Part shown: piece after piece, positions 18,020 to 26,955 of the stretch
Layout of the letters: every line of letters begins with the position of its first letter
How positions within the stretch are numbered: the first letter of the stretch is position 1
Assembly (NCBI GenBank): GCA_964600685.1
Contig: CAZRKU010000006.1
Coordinates: 1-61,603 of the forward strand
DNA length: 61,603 bases
Reading direction: 5' to 3'
Source: TMP-24 sp964600685
GTDB taxonomy: Bacteria > Pseudomonadota > Alphaproteobacteria > Rhodobacterales > Rhodobacteraceae
Notes under the pieces: generated by a model
Database searches by the model: none
What the model was told of the DNA's origin: nothing
The model's input: only the letters and a program-made list of their open reading frames with translations
Program-made: the position numbers and the translations under genes

Positions 18020-18569
18020 GGATCGTCTCCACCGTCAGATTGCCATTCGTGTAGACGCAGATGTCGGCGGCAATGGCCATGGCCTTGCGTGCGATCTCTT
18101 CCGCCGGAAGATCGGTCGCCATCAGGCCGCGGGCGGCGGCCAGGGCAAAGTTGCCGCCCGACCCGATCGCGGCTACATCATGTTCGGGTTCCAGCACATC
18201 GCCTGCGCCGGTGATCACGAACAGCGCCTTTCCGTCGGTGACGATCAGCATGGCTTCAAGATTGCGCAGATATTTGTCCATCCGCCAGTCCTTGGCCAGC
18301 TCGACCGAGGCGCGGGCAAGCTGGCCGGGTGCGGCCTCCAGCTTTTTCTCCAGTCGTTCGAGTAGGGTAAAGGCATCGGCGGTCGATCCGGCGAACCCGG
18401 CGACGACTTCATGCCCGCCGGGGTTCAGCCTGCGCACCTTGCGCGCCGTTCCCTTGATCACCGTTTGTCCCAGACTGACCTGCCCGTCCCCGGCCACCAC
18501 CACCTCGCTCCCGCGACGGACGGCCAGGATGGTCGTGCCATGCCAGCCGGGGAACCTGTCATCACTCAT
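18012..18569 (-). CDS. hslV: ATP-dependent protease peptidase subunit HslV
   Basis: 185 residues from ATG 18569, preceded by GGAGG. Threonine protease of the proteasome beta family. The mature N-terminus should be the Thr of HG|TTILAV, exposed after removal of about 11 residues; the GDGQVSLGQTVIKG segment and GSGGNFALAAARGL are diagnostic. Forms a double hexamer capped by HslU. First gene of the operon, with a heat-shock type promoter just upstream. Confidence 0.96.
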   Translation of the reverse strand: MSDDRFPGWHGTTILAVRRGSEVVVAGDGQVSLGQTVIKGTARKVRRLNPGGHEVVAGFAGSTADAFTLLERLEKKLEAAPGQLARASVELAKDWRMDKYLRNLEAMLIVTDGKALFVITGAGDVLEPEHDVAAIGSGGNFALAAARGLMATDLPAEEIARKAMAIAADICVYTNGNLTVETIRG

Positions 18570-18591
18570 GCCGCGCCTCCGTTTGGCGAAG

Positions 18592-18620
18592 ATATGGGGC
18601 AAGGACCGGCCATGGGCAAG
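18592..18620 (-). promoter_or_regulatory. RpoH (sigma-32) heat-shock promoter of hslV operon
   Basis: Minus strand CTTGCCC (18620-18614), 14-base spacer, CCCCATAT (18599-18592). The -10 matches the CCCCATnT heat-shock consensus completely and the -35 keeps the CTTG core. Predicted start falls just ahead of the GGAGG ribosome site of hslV. Known: hslVU is a classic sigma-32 regulon member. Confidence 0.65.
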
Positions 18621-18674
18621 CGCCGCACTGTGCGGCCTTGTTCCGGTCAATGGCGGTTGGGTAAGGTTTCGCCC

Positions 18675-19601
18675 ATGAAGAACGATCGCCAGGTCCGCAT
18701 CCATCTTGGCCCCGCCGTGCTCGAAACGGCGCAGGCCGGGCGGCACAATTTCCTGAATCACCTTTCCGCCGTGCTGACCGAATGTGGCTACTGCCCCGAA
18801 TACCGCGCCAACGGATTTGCGGAACGGATCGCGACCGGCGCCCTGCCGGGCTGGTCGATGTTTGAGATGGAGCCACCCGAGGGGGCGCGATCGCTGGTTT
18901 TCCGCCGCGCCTACGTTGCGCCTTTCTGGCAGATCGACCGGACCGACCGCCGCTGGGACTGGTCAGTCGCCCGCGCGACGTTCCGGATCACCCCGGCAAA
19001 GCAGGTCGAAGCGGAGAAGTTCGCGGCATACTGGCGCAAGCGGCTTCAACCGGACCTGATCTTTCCCGCACGCCGGTCCGGGGTCGTTTATGTTCCCCTT
19101 CAGGGCCGGTTGCTGGAAAAGCGGTTCTTCCAGTTCGACAGCCCGGTCGGGATGCTCGAAACGGTCCTGCAGCGCTTTCCCGATCTGCGGACGGTCGCGA
19201 CACTTCACCCGAAACTCCATCCGTCAGAGCCGGAGGCGGCGGCCCTCGCCGGCCTGCAGGGACGATATCCGAAGCTGCTGGTGGTTCGTCGGCCAGCGCC
19301 CGAACTCTTGTCGGCCTGCGATTTCGTTGTCGCCCAGAACAGCGCGGTCGCGTTCGAGGCGCTCTTCTTCCGCAAACCCGTCCTGCTGTTCGCCGGGATC
19401 GACTTTCATCACCCGTTCGCCTCCGCCTATCGCGACGGGCTTGAGGCGGCGCTGGAGCAGCTTCGGACCCAGGAGCCGGACTATGACGGTTATCTTTGGT
19501 GGTATCTTCAACACCAAAGCCTGAATGCCGGGCGCGAGGATTTTCGCGCCCGGACCATCACTCGCCTCAGTGAACTGGGAATGGATCTTCTGATCGAATG
19601 A
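18675..19601 (+). CDS. Capsule-polysaccharide (KpsC/KpsS)-like protein
   Basis: 308 residues from ATG 18675. The second half resembles the GT-B-like C-terminal lobe of capsular polysaccharide Kdo-transferases: PLQGRLLEKRFFQFDSP near the middle, TVATLHPKLHPSEPEA, then DFVVAQNSAVAFEALFFRKPV and FAGIDFHHPFA. The segment with Ser/Glu in a nucleotide-sugar binding turn fits a glycosyltransferase fold. No other capsule gene is nearby, so the acceptor is unknown. Divergent from hslV (105-base gap) and ends one base before the trxA stop on the other strand. Confidence 0.6.
   Translation: MKNDRQVRIHLGPAVLETAQAGRHNFLNHLSAVLTECGYCPEYRANGFAERIATGALPGWSMFEMEPPEGARSLVFRRAYVAPFWQIDRTDRRWDWSVARATFRITPAKQVEAEKFAAYWRKRLQPDLIFPARRSGVVYVPLQGRLLEKRFFQFDSPVGMLETVLQRFPDLRTVATLHPKLHPSEPEAAALAGLQGRYPKLLVVRRPAPELLSACDFVVAQNSAVAFEALFFRKPVLLFAGIDFHHPFASAYRDGLEAALEQLRTQEPDYDGYLWWYLQHQSLNAGREDFRARTITRLSELGMDLLIE
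19528..19553 (-). terminator. Stem-loop downstream of trxA, inside the convergent gene
   Basis: Perfect 10-bp stem, 19528-19537 with 19544-19553, and a 6-base loop, lying 49 bases past the trxA stop but within the last codons of the convergent KpsC/KpsS-like gene. There is no clear U-tract on the trxA side. It may mark the 3' end of the long addBA-trxA transcript; the same stem would form in the opposite mRNA. Confidence 0.35.
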
Positions 19602-19922
19602 TCAGATGGAAGCGTCGATCCAGTTTTGCAGCGCGGCCTTGGGCGCGGCACCAACCTTGTTCGACACGATTTGCCCGTCCTTGAACAGGAAGAGCGCCGG
19701 AATGCCGCGCACGCCGAACTGTGCCGGAAGGTCGGGGTTTTCGTCCACATTGACCTTCACGATCTTGACCTTGCCGGCATAATGCGCGGCCAGTTCCTCG
19801 AGCGCCGGTCCGATCTGTTTGCACGGGCCACACCATTCCGCCCAGAAATCGACAACGACCGGAACGGCCGAACTGCGGACTTCGGTGTCAAAAGTAGCAT
19901 CGGTTACGGCGAGCGTGGCCAT
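19602..19922 (-). CDS. trxA: Thioredoxin
   Basis: 106-residue cytoplasmic thioredoxin reducing protein disulfides. Active site WCGPC near residues 30-34, cis-proline loop GVRGIPALFLFKDG. Start ATG 19922 has GGAG six bases upstream. Last gene after addA (62-base gap), an order common in Rhodobacterales. Its stop abuts the end of the convergent gene with no spacer. Confidence 0.95.
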   Translation of the reverse strand: MATLAVTDATFDTEVRSSAVPVVVDFWAEWCGPCKQIGPALEELAAHYAGKVKIVKVNVDENPDLPAQFGVRGIPALFLFKDGQIVSNKVGAAPKAALQNWIDASI

Positions 19923-19984
19923 GATCATCTCCGGGGAATGGATGCGGGGTCGGGTAAGGAACCTAGGTCCGGGGGAGGGCCGCG

Positions 19985-22900
19985 TCAAGGGAGTGTAGGA
20001 TTTTGCATAGCCGCCCTCACGATATTGAGGGGGATGGGCATAAGTTGTACTGTAGCCGTCCAGACAATGGCCAGATCGACACGGCGGTCGGGGTAGATCT
20101 GCTGAAGGACCGCCGCATAGGCGCCAAGCTGCCGCAAGATGCCCGGCGGCACATTTTCCGCACGGTCCGGAACCAGCGCGTTGGATTTAAAATCCACCGC
20201 AAGGACATGATCCCCTGATACGATCAGCCGGTCTATGATACCCTGCATCACCCGCCCGTCCCGATCGGGCAACGGGGCGGTCACCTCGACTTCGCTGAGT
20301 ATGTCTGGCGTGAAGAGGTGGCGCAGGTGCGGCGCATCGAGAATCCGCGTCGTTTCGGCCAGAATAGTGTCTGTTTCGGGAAAATCTGGCAGGAGCGCCT
20401 TGGCGCGTTCTGCCCGCGCGCCTGGATCGGCATCTGCGAGATGTTCCAGCAGCAGGTGGATCGCGCTGCCGCGCGCGAGTGCGGCCGCCTCCGCCTGGCC
20501 GGTCGCGCCGGGCAGGGCCTTTGCCCCGCCAAGCCCGGTCGGAGTGAGCGGCGGCAGGGGCCGTTCGGCCGGGGGGGGCGTGCGGTTGATCCAGTCGGGC
20601 AAGGGCCGCACATCACCCGCCACCACGCCCCGACCGTCAGGCAGAGCTTCGGGCCAGTTGCCGAACTGATACCGCTTGCCCGGCCCGAACTCCCAGTTTT
20701 CCCCGTCCGCAGGCATCCGGGTCGCACCCGCCTTGTCCATGGCCGCGTCGATCAGGCTGTGCCAACTTTCCTCGCCAGTGCCGGTTTCGCCGGCGGCGCA
20801 GACAATCAGCCAGCTTTCGGCCCGCGTCATCGCGACATAGAGCAGCCGCATCCGCTCGTCGCGCTCCTTGCGGCGCTGCTGATCAGTTGCCGCACGCAGA
20901 AGCGCGGGGCTTTCCTCGGCCCGCACCCGCCAAAGCGCCGCGCCATCCCCGGCGCGCGTCACCTGGCCCCGGACACGCTCCGGCCATTTGGCGGTATCGG
21001 GCAGAATCACCACCGGCGCTTCCAGTCCCTTGGCGCCGTGAACGGTCATCACCCGGATTGCCCGGCTGGCCGAATCCAGCCGCCGCTTGACCTCGACCTC
21101 GCCCGCCTGCATCCAGACCAGAAAACCCGTGAGGCTGGGCACATTGCCCTGCTCATAGCCAAGCGCCTCGGCCAGAAGCGCATCGATCCCGTCCTCTGCC
21201 TCAGGCCCCAGCCGTGCCAGCAGCTTGCGCCGCCCGTCGTGGCGGGTCAGGATCCGGTCGATCATCTCGTAGGGCCGCAGGAAATCGGCGTCGTCGCGCA
21301 AGTCGGTCAGCACGGACAGCGTCTCGCCGCCCCGCACATCATCCGCGCGCAGGGCCTGCCAGAGATATTCTTTCGCGCCCCGCCCCGCGGCCAGATCGTA
21401 AAGCGCCGCCTCCGACCAGCCGAACAGCGGCGAGCGCAGTACGGCCGCGAGCGACAGATCATCTTCGGGCAGGGCCAGGAAGGACAAAAGCGCCAGAATG
21501 TCCTTCACCGCCAGCTCGGCCCCCAGCCGCAGCCGGTCGGCACCGGCCACGCGCAGGCCGGTTGCCTTGCAGGCGCGGATGATTTCCTGAAAAAGCGCCC
21601 CGCGCCGCCGGACGAGGATCAGGAAATCGCCCTCATCCAGCGGTCGCGGCCCGTCCTTGGTCATCACAGCGGTGCCGCTTTCAATGATGCGGCGGATTTC
21701 GACAGCGATCCGGTTCGCCAGCAGCACGGTTTCATGGCTGTCGGCCAGCAGATCGACGGGATTGTCCCATTCCTCCGGCTCCGGCTCGGTGGTCTTGGGG
21801 ACCGGCGCCCACAGATCGACGCGGCCCGGCATGTCACTGTGGAACGCGCGGTGTTGTGTAGGCCCGCCAAGGCCGCGATTGACCCGTTCATCAAAGGTCA
21901 GATCGACGATGTTCAGGATCGCGGCGGAGGACCGGAAGGAATGCAGCAGTTCGCGCGGCTGGAACGGCGCTGAAACCGCCTGGTGCCGGGCCGCAAACTC
22001 AGCGCGCATCCTGTCGAAAGTCTCAAGGTCGGCACCCTGAAAGGAATAGATCGACTGCTTTTTGTCCCCAACCACGAAAATCCGCCGATCCCGTCCGGTG
22101 GCCCCTTCGCCTGCGGTGAATTCTTCCGCAAGCCGTTCGATCACGCGCCACTGGGCGGGGCTGGTGTCCTGCGCCTCGTCCACCAGAATATGATCGATCC
22201 CACCATCCAGCCGGAACAGAACCCAGGCCGCGACTGACCTGTCGGACAGAAGATTGGCGGCGCGGTGGATAAGATCGTCGAAATCAAGAAAACCACGCCC
22301 CGCCTTGCGGGCTTCATAGCGGGCGAGGAATGCCGTCGCGAACTGGTGCAGTGCCGCGGCCTTTGCGGCGGCGGCCAGTGCAAGCCGCGTCTCACGCGCC
22401 GCCTCGACCCGCCGCATCAGCGCCTCCAGACGAGGCATAAAGGGGGCGGCGGACCCCTCGCGCAGCGCTTTCGTCGGAAAAGCCCCGACCTTGGCGGTAA
22501 ACGGGTTGGCCCCGCTTTTGGTCAGCAGCACATCTTCAAGCCGCGCCAGACCGGAACCATCGGCCTTGAACCCCTTCAGTTTGGCACCAGCTTTGGAATC
22601 ATTGCCGCCGCTGCCCAGAAGCAGCGGCACAAGGTCGGAAATCAGTTCCGTCTCGCCGCCCGGGAAGACCTGCACCAGCAGGCTCTCAGCCGTCTGGTCA
22701 GGCGAAAGGCCGAAGCGCGCCTTGATCGCCACCGCCGGTGCAGCATCGTAAAAACCGTCACTGTTCCGGCTGATTTCGGCTAGAACCTCCTCAAGACCGT
22801 CGCCAGGATAAAGGTCGGCAAGCGCATCCACCGCAGCACGATCCGCGCCCGCCGCCATTTCCTCCACGATCTCGCGCCGCATCAGAATGGCGGAGCGGTC

Positions 22901-23341
22901 GTCAAGTTCGGTGAAGTCGGGCGACACCCGTGCCTCGATCGGAAAGCGCCGCAGGAGCGCGGCGCAGAAGGCGTGGATCGTCTGGATCTTCAGACCGCCG
23001 GGCGTTTCGATGGCGCGGGCGAAAAGCCGCCGTGCCCGGGCCAGCATCTCGGGGTTGATCCGTTCGGCCACTCCCAGGTCGGCCAATTGCCCGCGAAGCT
23101 TGCCTTCCTCCATCATCGCCCACTGACCCAGGCGACGGAACAGACGGTTCTGCATCTCGCTTGCGGCGGCTTTGGTGTAGGTCAGGCAAAGGATCTTCTG
23201 CGGCTCGGTCCCGGCCAGCAACAGCCGCGCCACCCGGTCGGTCAGAACCCGGGTCTTGCCAGAACCCGCGTTCGCGGCAAGCCATATGGAGCTTTGCGGG
23301 TCGGCCGCCAGCACCTGCGCAAGGGTTGCATCATCCTGCAT
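19985..23341 (-). CDS. addA: Double-strand break repair helicase-nuclease AddA
   Basis: 1118 residues from ATG 23341 (ATG 23356 adds five). UvrD-type superfamily I helicase with Walker A AANAGSGKT, DDLIHRA, the VDEAQDTSP motif II, and VGDKKQSIYSFQGAD. VMTVHGAKGLEAPVV and LLYVAMTRA mark motifs V-VI. A C-terminal RecB-like nuclease domain has LAVDFKSN. With AddB it resects double-strand ends to Chi and loads RecA, replacing RecBCD. Start overlaps the addB stop by 11 bases, ensuring coupled synthesis. Confidence 0.95.
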   Translation of the reverse strand: MQDDATLAQVLAADPQSSIWLAANAGSGKTRVLTDRVARLLLAGTEPQKILCLTYTKAAASEMQNRLFRRLGQWAMMEEGKLRGQLADLGVAERINPEMLARARRLFARAIETPGGLKIQTIHAFCAALLRRFPIEARVSPDFTELDDRSAILMRREIVEEMAAGADRAAVDALADLYPGDGLEEVLAEISRNSDGFYDAAPAVAIKARFGLSPDQTAESLLVQVFPGGETELISDLVPLLLGSGGNDSKAGAKLKGFKADGSGLARLEDVLLTKSGANPFTAKVGAFPTKALREGSAAPFMPRLEALMRRVEAARETRLALAAAAKAAALHQFATAFLARYEARKAGRGFLDFDDLIHRAANLLSDRSVAAWVLFRLDGGIDHILVDEAQDTSPAQWRVIERLAEEFTAGEGATGRDRRIFVVGDKKQSIYSFQGADLETFDRMRAEFAARHQAVSAPFQPRELLHSFRSSAAILNIVDLTFDERVNRGLGGPTQHRAFHSDMPGRVDLWAPVPKTTEPEPEEWDNPVDLLADSHETVLLANRIAVEIRRIIESGTAVMTKDGPRPLDEGDFLILVRRRGALFQEIIRACKATGLRVAGADRLRLGAELAVKDILALLSFLALPEDDLSLAAVLRSPLFGWSEAALYDLAAGRGAKEYLWQALRADDVRGGETLSVLTDLRDDADFLRPYEMIDRILTRHDGRRKLLARLGPEAEDGIDALLAEALGYEQGNVPSLTGFLVWMQAGEVEVKRRLDSASRAIRVMTVHGAKGLEAPVVILPDTAKWPERVRGQVTRAGDGAALWRVRAEESPALLRAATDQQRRKERDERMRLLYVAMTRAESWLIVCAAGETGTGEESWHSLIDAAMDKAGATRMPADGENWEFGPGKRYQFGNWPEALPDGRGVVAGDVRPLPDWINRTPPPAERPLPPLTPTGLGGAKALPGATGQAEAAALARGSAIHLLLEHLADADPGARAERAKALLPDFPETDTILAETTRILDAPHLRHLFTPDILSEVEVTAPLPDRDGRVMQGIIDRLIVSGDHVLAVDFKSNALVPDRAENVPPGILRQLGAYAAVLQQIYPDRRVDLAIVWTATVQLMPIPLNIVRAAMQNPTLP

Positions 23342-26273
23342 CGGGTGACCCCACATCCTGCGGCACCGGCCGATCGCTCATCTGCCATTCACCGAAGCGC
23401 GCCAGATGATCGTAGTCGCCCTGTTGTTCGGTCTTGAACACCGCGCGCCGCGATACGTAACCCTGCGCCCGCCGCATATAGCGCGCGATCAGCCGTTCCA
23501 GTGCCGCCCATTCCGCGTCAAAGTCGCAGTCGTCTCGCGCAACCGTCTCCTCTGCGCCCTCGCCGCCCAGCTGGATATAGCTAAAGCCGGTGACGGGATG
23601 CGGGCCAAGTTCGGCAAAGGCCCCGCGTTCGGCCATCGCGGCCTCCAGCGGCATTTGCTTCTCGAACGTCTGCCTTTGCTTCTTCGACGGCGGCGGCCCG
23701 GACTTGTAATCATAGATATGCAGGCTGCCGTCTTCGGCCTGATCAATCCGGTCGGGTCGCGCCTTCAGAACGAAGGCAACATTCGAAAGCGCGATGCGCC
23801 CCTCTTCCTCCAGCAGTGCGGGTCGGCCCTCTGCGGCGCGGCGCGTCTCGGCTCCCGCAAAGCGGTCGGCGATACGCGTGATGCGCGCGCGCCACAGGCG
23901 CTGGGCAGAGGGCCAGGGAATGTCTTCCGCCAAAACAGTATCTGTTATAGCCAATAGCCGAGCAACGGCCTCCGGCTGCGCCTCGTCGCCGGGACGCTCC
24001 CGCACGAACCGCTCGACAATCTGATGGAGTGTCTGACCACGCAACCTTGCGTCCGGTTCAGGCAAAAGCGGGTCAAGCGGCCGCAGGCGCAGCACATGGC
24101 GGGCATAGATCGCATAGGGATCGCGGATCAGCCGGGTGATCGCCGTGACCGGCAATTCGCGCGGGCGCGCCGAAACCGGCGGGCGCGGGGCGGGGCGGCT
24201 TGCCGGTGCTGTTTCCTCTGCCCGCTCAAGTCCAGCCGCAAGGTTCAGCCAATGTGATCCGCGCGCGCGCATCGCCGCAAGGGCACCCGCCTCCTCTCCC
24301 AGACCGGAAATCAGGTTGGTCAGCCGGTCTATCCAGCGCGAAGGCACCGTTTCCGCCTCGTCATCCCGGACGGCGCGGGACAAGATCACCCGGGGTGCCC
24401 CGGCGATGGCCAGCTGAAAATCATGGGCCGATAGGCCGATTTGCCTTTCGGGCAGCGTCAACCCCAGCTTCAGCCGCATCTGGCGCGAAAGCCAGGGATC
24501 GGGCGCAGGCGCGGCGGGCCAGACGCCATGGTTCAGCCCGGCCAGGATCACGAGATCGGCCTGCAACTCGCGCGCCTCGCGGATGCCATGAACGGCAATC
24601 ATAGGGTGGCTGCCAGATGGCGTGCGCACCACCTCTTTCTGCAGCAGCCCGCTGACCAGCGCCGCGAAGTCCGACGCGGCACAGGCCCCACCGCCGGGGG
24701 CTTCCGCGCGAAGCTGGGTCAGGACCGCTAGCGCCAGCTGCCCCGCTTCGCGCTGCCAAAGTTCGCTCGCTTCGCTCGCTTCTTCCGGCCCGGTGGCGAT
24801 TTGACCCAAAACCTCAAAAAGCGTCTCTGTATAGGTGGAAATCAGACCAAATGGGTTGGTGTCCAGAAGGCTCAGCCATCCTCCGATCCAATCCGCCCAG
24901 AGGCTGCGGTCCTCGTCATTCCGCAGGCATGCCCATTGATGCAGGTCTTTTGGGCGTGGGAAGGGTGGCCCGAAACGCCTGAGATGCAACTCCAGTTCGC
25001 GGGTCAGGCGCAGATGCTGCCCGCGAAGTGGCGAGCCAGTCGCCGTCAGCGGATGTTTGAGGATCGTCAGCAACGTCTCGGCCGTCATTTCGCGGCCGAA
25101 TGTCGCGCAGACATGGCGGATCAGCCTGCCCGGCGGGCTCAGGTGCAAGGGCCGTCCGGCGCTGTCGTCCGGCAGGATGGACCACCGGTCAAGTGCCGCC
25201 GCCACCCGTCGGGTCAAGGTCCGGTCCGGCGTCACAAGGACCGCGCGCCGCCCGTCTTCAGCAGCCTCACGAAGCGCCAATGCAATCGCCAGTGCTTCGG
25301 CCCGTGGAGTCGGTGCCTCGACCAGGCTCAACCCGGAGGCCGCCGGCCCGAGCGGGCCAAGCGCAGCGCCCTCTGCCAGCCACTGGTCCGTGACCGGAGC
25401 AGGGCGCAGCGCGAGCGAGATCAGCCGGTTGCGCGTCGGATCATCCGGCGGCACGGAGCACCAACGCTGCACGTCTTCCGGAGCGCGCTCCAGCGAGTGC
25501 AAAAGCCGTGCATAGCGATATTGCGGATGGTCCTCGTCGGGAACCCGGCCCGCCGTCAGGCTGGCCCAGGCCATCGGCGTCATGTCGAAGTCGTAGCCGG
25601 GCAGAACCAAAGCGCCCTGCGGCAACCCGGCCACCGCCTGCATCAGAAGCGATGTGGTGCCGCGCGACCCGGTCGATCCCGCGACGATCACCGGATCGGG
25701 CGTCGGGTGGAGAAGCCAGCGTGCGGCAAGCGCCTCCACCGTGCGCCGCTGCAGGCCAGCGGCGGACCCCGCCGCGTCAGGGGCGAAAAACGACGTGATG
25801 ATTCTCAGAAAGGTCAGCGCCCGCTCCCAGTGAACGGCATGATCTTCGGCCAGATCAGGGTCTTCCAGCGCCTTGGGCGCAACGCCCTCGGACTGCATTT
25901 CGTCCATCAGATCGGCCAGGCGATCCGCCAGATCGAACGTTGCCGTGCCGGGCGCGAAGTCCTGTTGGCGCGTCGTCAGTTCGGCGACCAGGCGCGCCAG
26001 TTCCAGCCGCCGCCTGAGGGGGGGCGCCGGGATGCGGTGCGGCTCGATGTCGCTGACCAGTTTGAGGCTCGGCAGAAAACCGGGCCCCGCCTCCTGAAAA
26101 GCCGCGCGCACCCGGTCGCGCATCCGCGCGGTGTTCAGGTAAAGGGTGACCCGCGCCATCGTCTCAGGCGGATGGGCGGCAAGCCGGTCACGGAGGCCCG
26201 CGACCAATGCGCGCGGAAAATCCACGCCGGGCGGCAGGCCGAACATCCGGGGGCGGGGCGAAGGGTCAAACAT
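23331..26273 (-). CDS. addB: Double-strand break repair protein AddB
   Basis: 980 residues, the alphaproteobacterial form of AddB. A P-loop-like but degenerate GSTGSRGTT stretch lies near residue 200. Helicase-like middle segments have weak motifs, as usual in this lineage. The C-terminal PD-(D/E)XK nuclease has LHIYDYKSGPPPSKKQ. It pairs with AddA. The start overlaps the murU stop by 8 bases. Confidence 0.93.
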   Translation of the reverse strand: MFDPSPRPRMFGLPPGVDFPRALVAGLRDRLAAHPPETMARVTLYLNTARMRDRVRAAFQEAGPGFLPSLKLVSDIEPHRIPAPPLRRRLELARLVAELTTRQQDFAPGTATFDLADRLADLMDEMQSEGVAPKALEDPDLAEDHAVHWERALTFLRIITSFFAPDAAGSAAGLQRRTVEALAARWLLHPTPDPVIVAGSTGSRGTTSLLMQAVAGLPQGALVLPGYDFDMTPMAWASLTAGRVPDEDHPQYRYARLLHSLERAPEDVQRWCSVPPDDPTRNRLISLALRPAPVTDQWLAEGAALGPLGPAASGLSLVEAPTPRAEALAIALALREAAEDGRRAVLVTPDRTLTRRVAAALDRWSILPDDSAGRPLHLSPPGRLIRHVCATFGREMTAETLLTILKHPLTATGSPLRGQHLRLTRELELHLRRFGPPFPRPKDLHQWACLRNDEDRSLWADWIGGWLSLLDTNPFGLISTYTETLFEVLGQIATGPEEASEASELWQREAGQLALAVLTQLRAEAPGGGACAASDFAALVSGLLQKEVVRTPSGSHPMIAVHGIREARELQADLVILAGLNHGVWPAAPAPDPWLSRQMRLKLGLTLPERQIGLSAHDFQLAIAGAPRVILSRAVRDDEAETVPSRWIDRLTNLISGLGEEAGALAAMRARGSHWLNLAAGLERAEETAPASRPAPRPPVSARPRELPVTAITRLIRDPYAIYARHVLRLRPLDPLLPEPDARLRGQTLHQIVERFVRERPGDEAQPEAVARLLAITDTVLAEDIPWPSAQRLWRARITRIADRFAGAETRRAAEGRPALLEEEGRIALSNVAFVLKARPDRIDQAEDGSLHIYDYKSGPPPSKKQRQTFEKQMPLEAAMAERGAFAELGPHPVTGFSYIQLGGEGAEETVARDDCDFDAEWAALERLIARYMRRAQGYVSRRAVFKTEQQGDYDHLARFGEWQMSDRPVPQDVGSPDAG

Positions 26274-26955
26274 CTGCGGCCCTCAGCATGGCTTCGGCCA
26301 AGCTTATCGCCTCGGGTCGCCCGACATCACACCAGCCACCCTGATGCACGATCCCGAAAAGCCTGCCGTTTGCCGCGATCCTGTCCCACAACCGGTTGAG
26401 CGAAAAGACCCGGTCTGGAATCTCGGCCAACCCGTCGGCGCGCAGAATCTGTGCCCCCGTGTACACCAGACCATGCCCGCGCGTGAGGCGCCCATCTGCG
26501 CCCATCTCGAAATCGCCACTGCCGGAATGGCCCGTCGCCCGGTCTCGCGGAACCAGCAGAAGCAATGAATCCATCCGCACCGGATCCCAGGCTGCCGCCA
26601 GCTCTGCCAACGCAGAAGGCCCGGTCCAGACCGCATCGGTGTTCAGCGTAAAGACCGGGCGGTCCCCCAGAAGCGGAAGTGCCTGTTTCAACCCGCCGCC
26701 GGTTTCAAGAATAGTCTCTGATTCAGCCGAAAACGCAATATCATGGCGGCCGGAGAGGTGGTCGCGGATCATCTGGGGCAGGTAGTGCAGGTTGACGACG
26801 ATCCGTTCCAGCCCTTGCGCCTGATCCAGCGCATGGTCGATCAACGCCTTGCCCGCAACCCGGACCAGCGGTTTGGGCTGCTCGGTGGTCAGCGTCCCCA
26901 TCCGCGTGCCGAATCCGGCCGCGAACAGCATCAAAGATCGGGGCGTGTTCCGCAT
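26266..26955 (-). CDS. murU: MurNAc-1-phosphate uridylyltransferase-type nucleotidyltransferase
   Basis: 229 residues from ATG 26955, inside the end of amgK. Motifs: LFAAGFGTRMGTLTTEQPKP (the G-x-G-x-R-M nucleotide loop and catalytic Lys) and FTLNTDAVW for metal binding. By family and neighbour it should form UDP-MurNAc from MurNAc-1-phosphate made by AmgK, a peptidoglycan recycling route bypassing fosfomycin-sensitive MurA. Other sugar nucleotidyltransferases look similar, so substrate rests mainly on adjacency. Confidence 0.85.
   Translation of the reverse strand: MRNTPRSLMLFAAGFGTRMGTLTTEQPKPLVRVAGKALIDHALDQAQGLERIVVNLHYLPQMIRDHLSGRHDIAFSAESETILETGGGLKQALPLLGDRPVFTLNTDAVWTGPSALAELAAAWDPVRMDSLLLLVPRDRATGHSGSGDFEMGADGRLTRGHGLVYTGAQILRADGLAEIPDRVFSLNRLWDRIAANGRLFGIVHQGGWCDVGRPEAISLAEAMLRAADV

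Noticed and set aside
16022..18214. 730-codon plus-strand frame opposite hslU and the membrane protein
   Set aside because: Shadow of three convincing minus-strand genes; Arg/Gly/His-rich composition and no recognisable domain.
24801..26399. 532-codon plus-strand frame opposite addB, and a 551-codon one opposite addA (20318-21973)
   Set aside because: Both lie wholly within conserved addA/addB coding sequence and have low-information Arg/Gln-rich translations.
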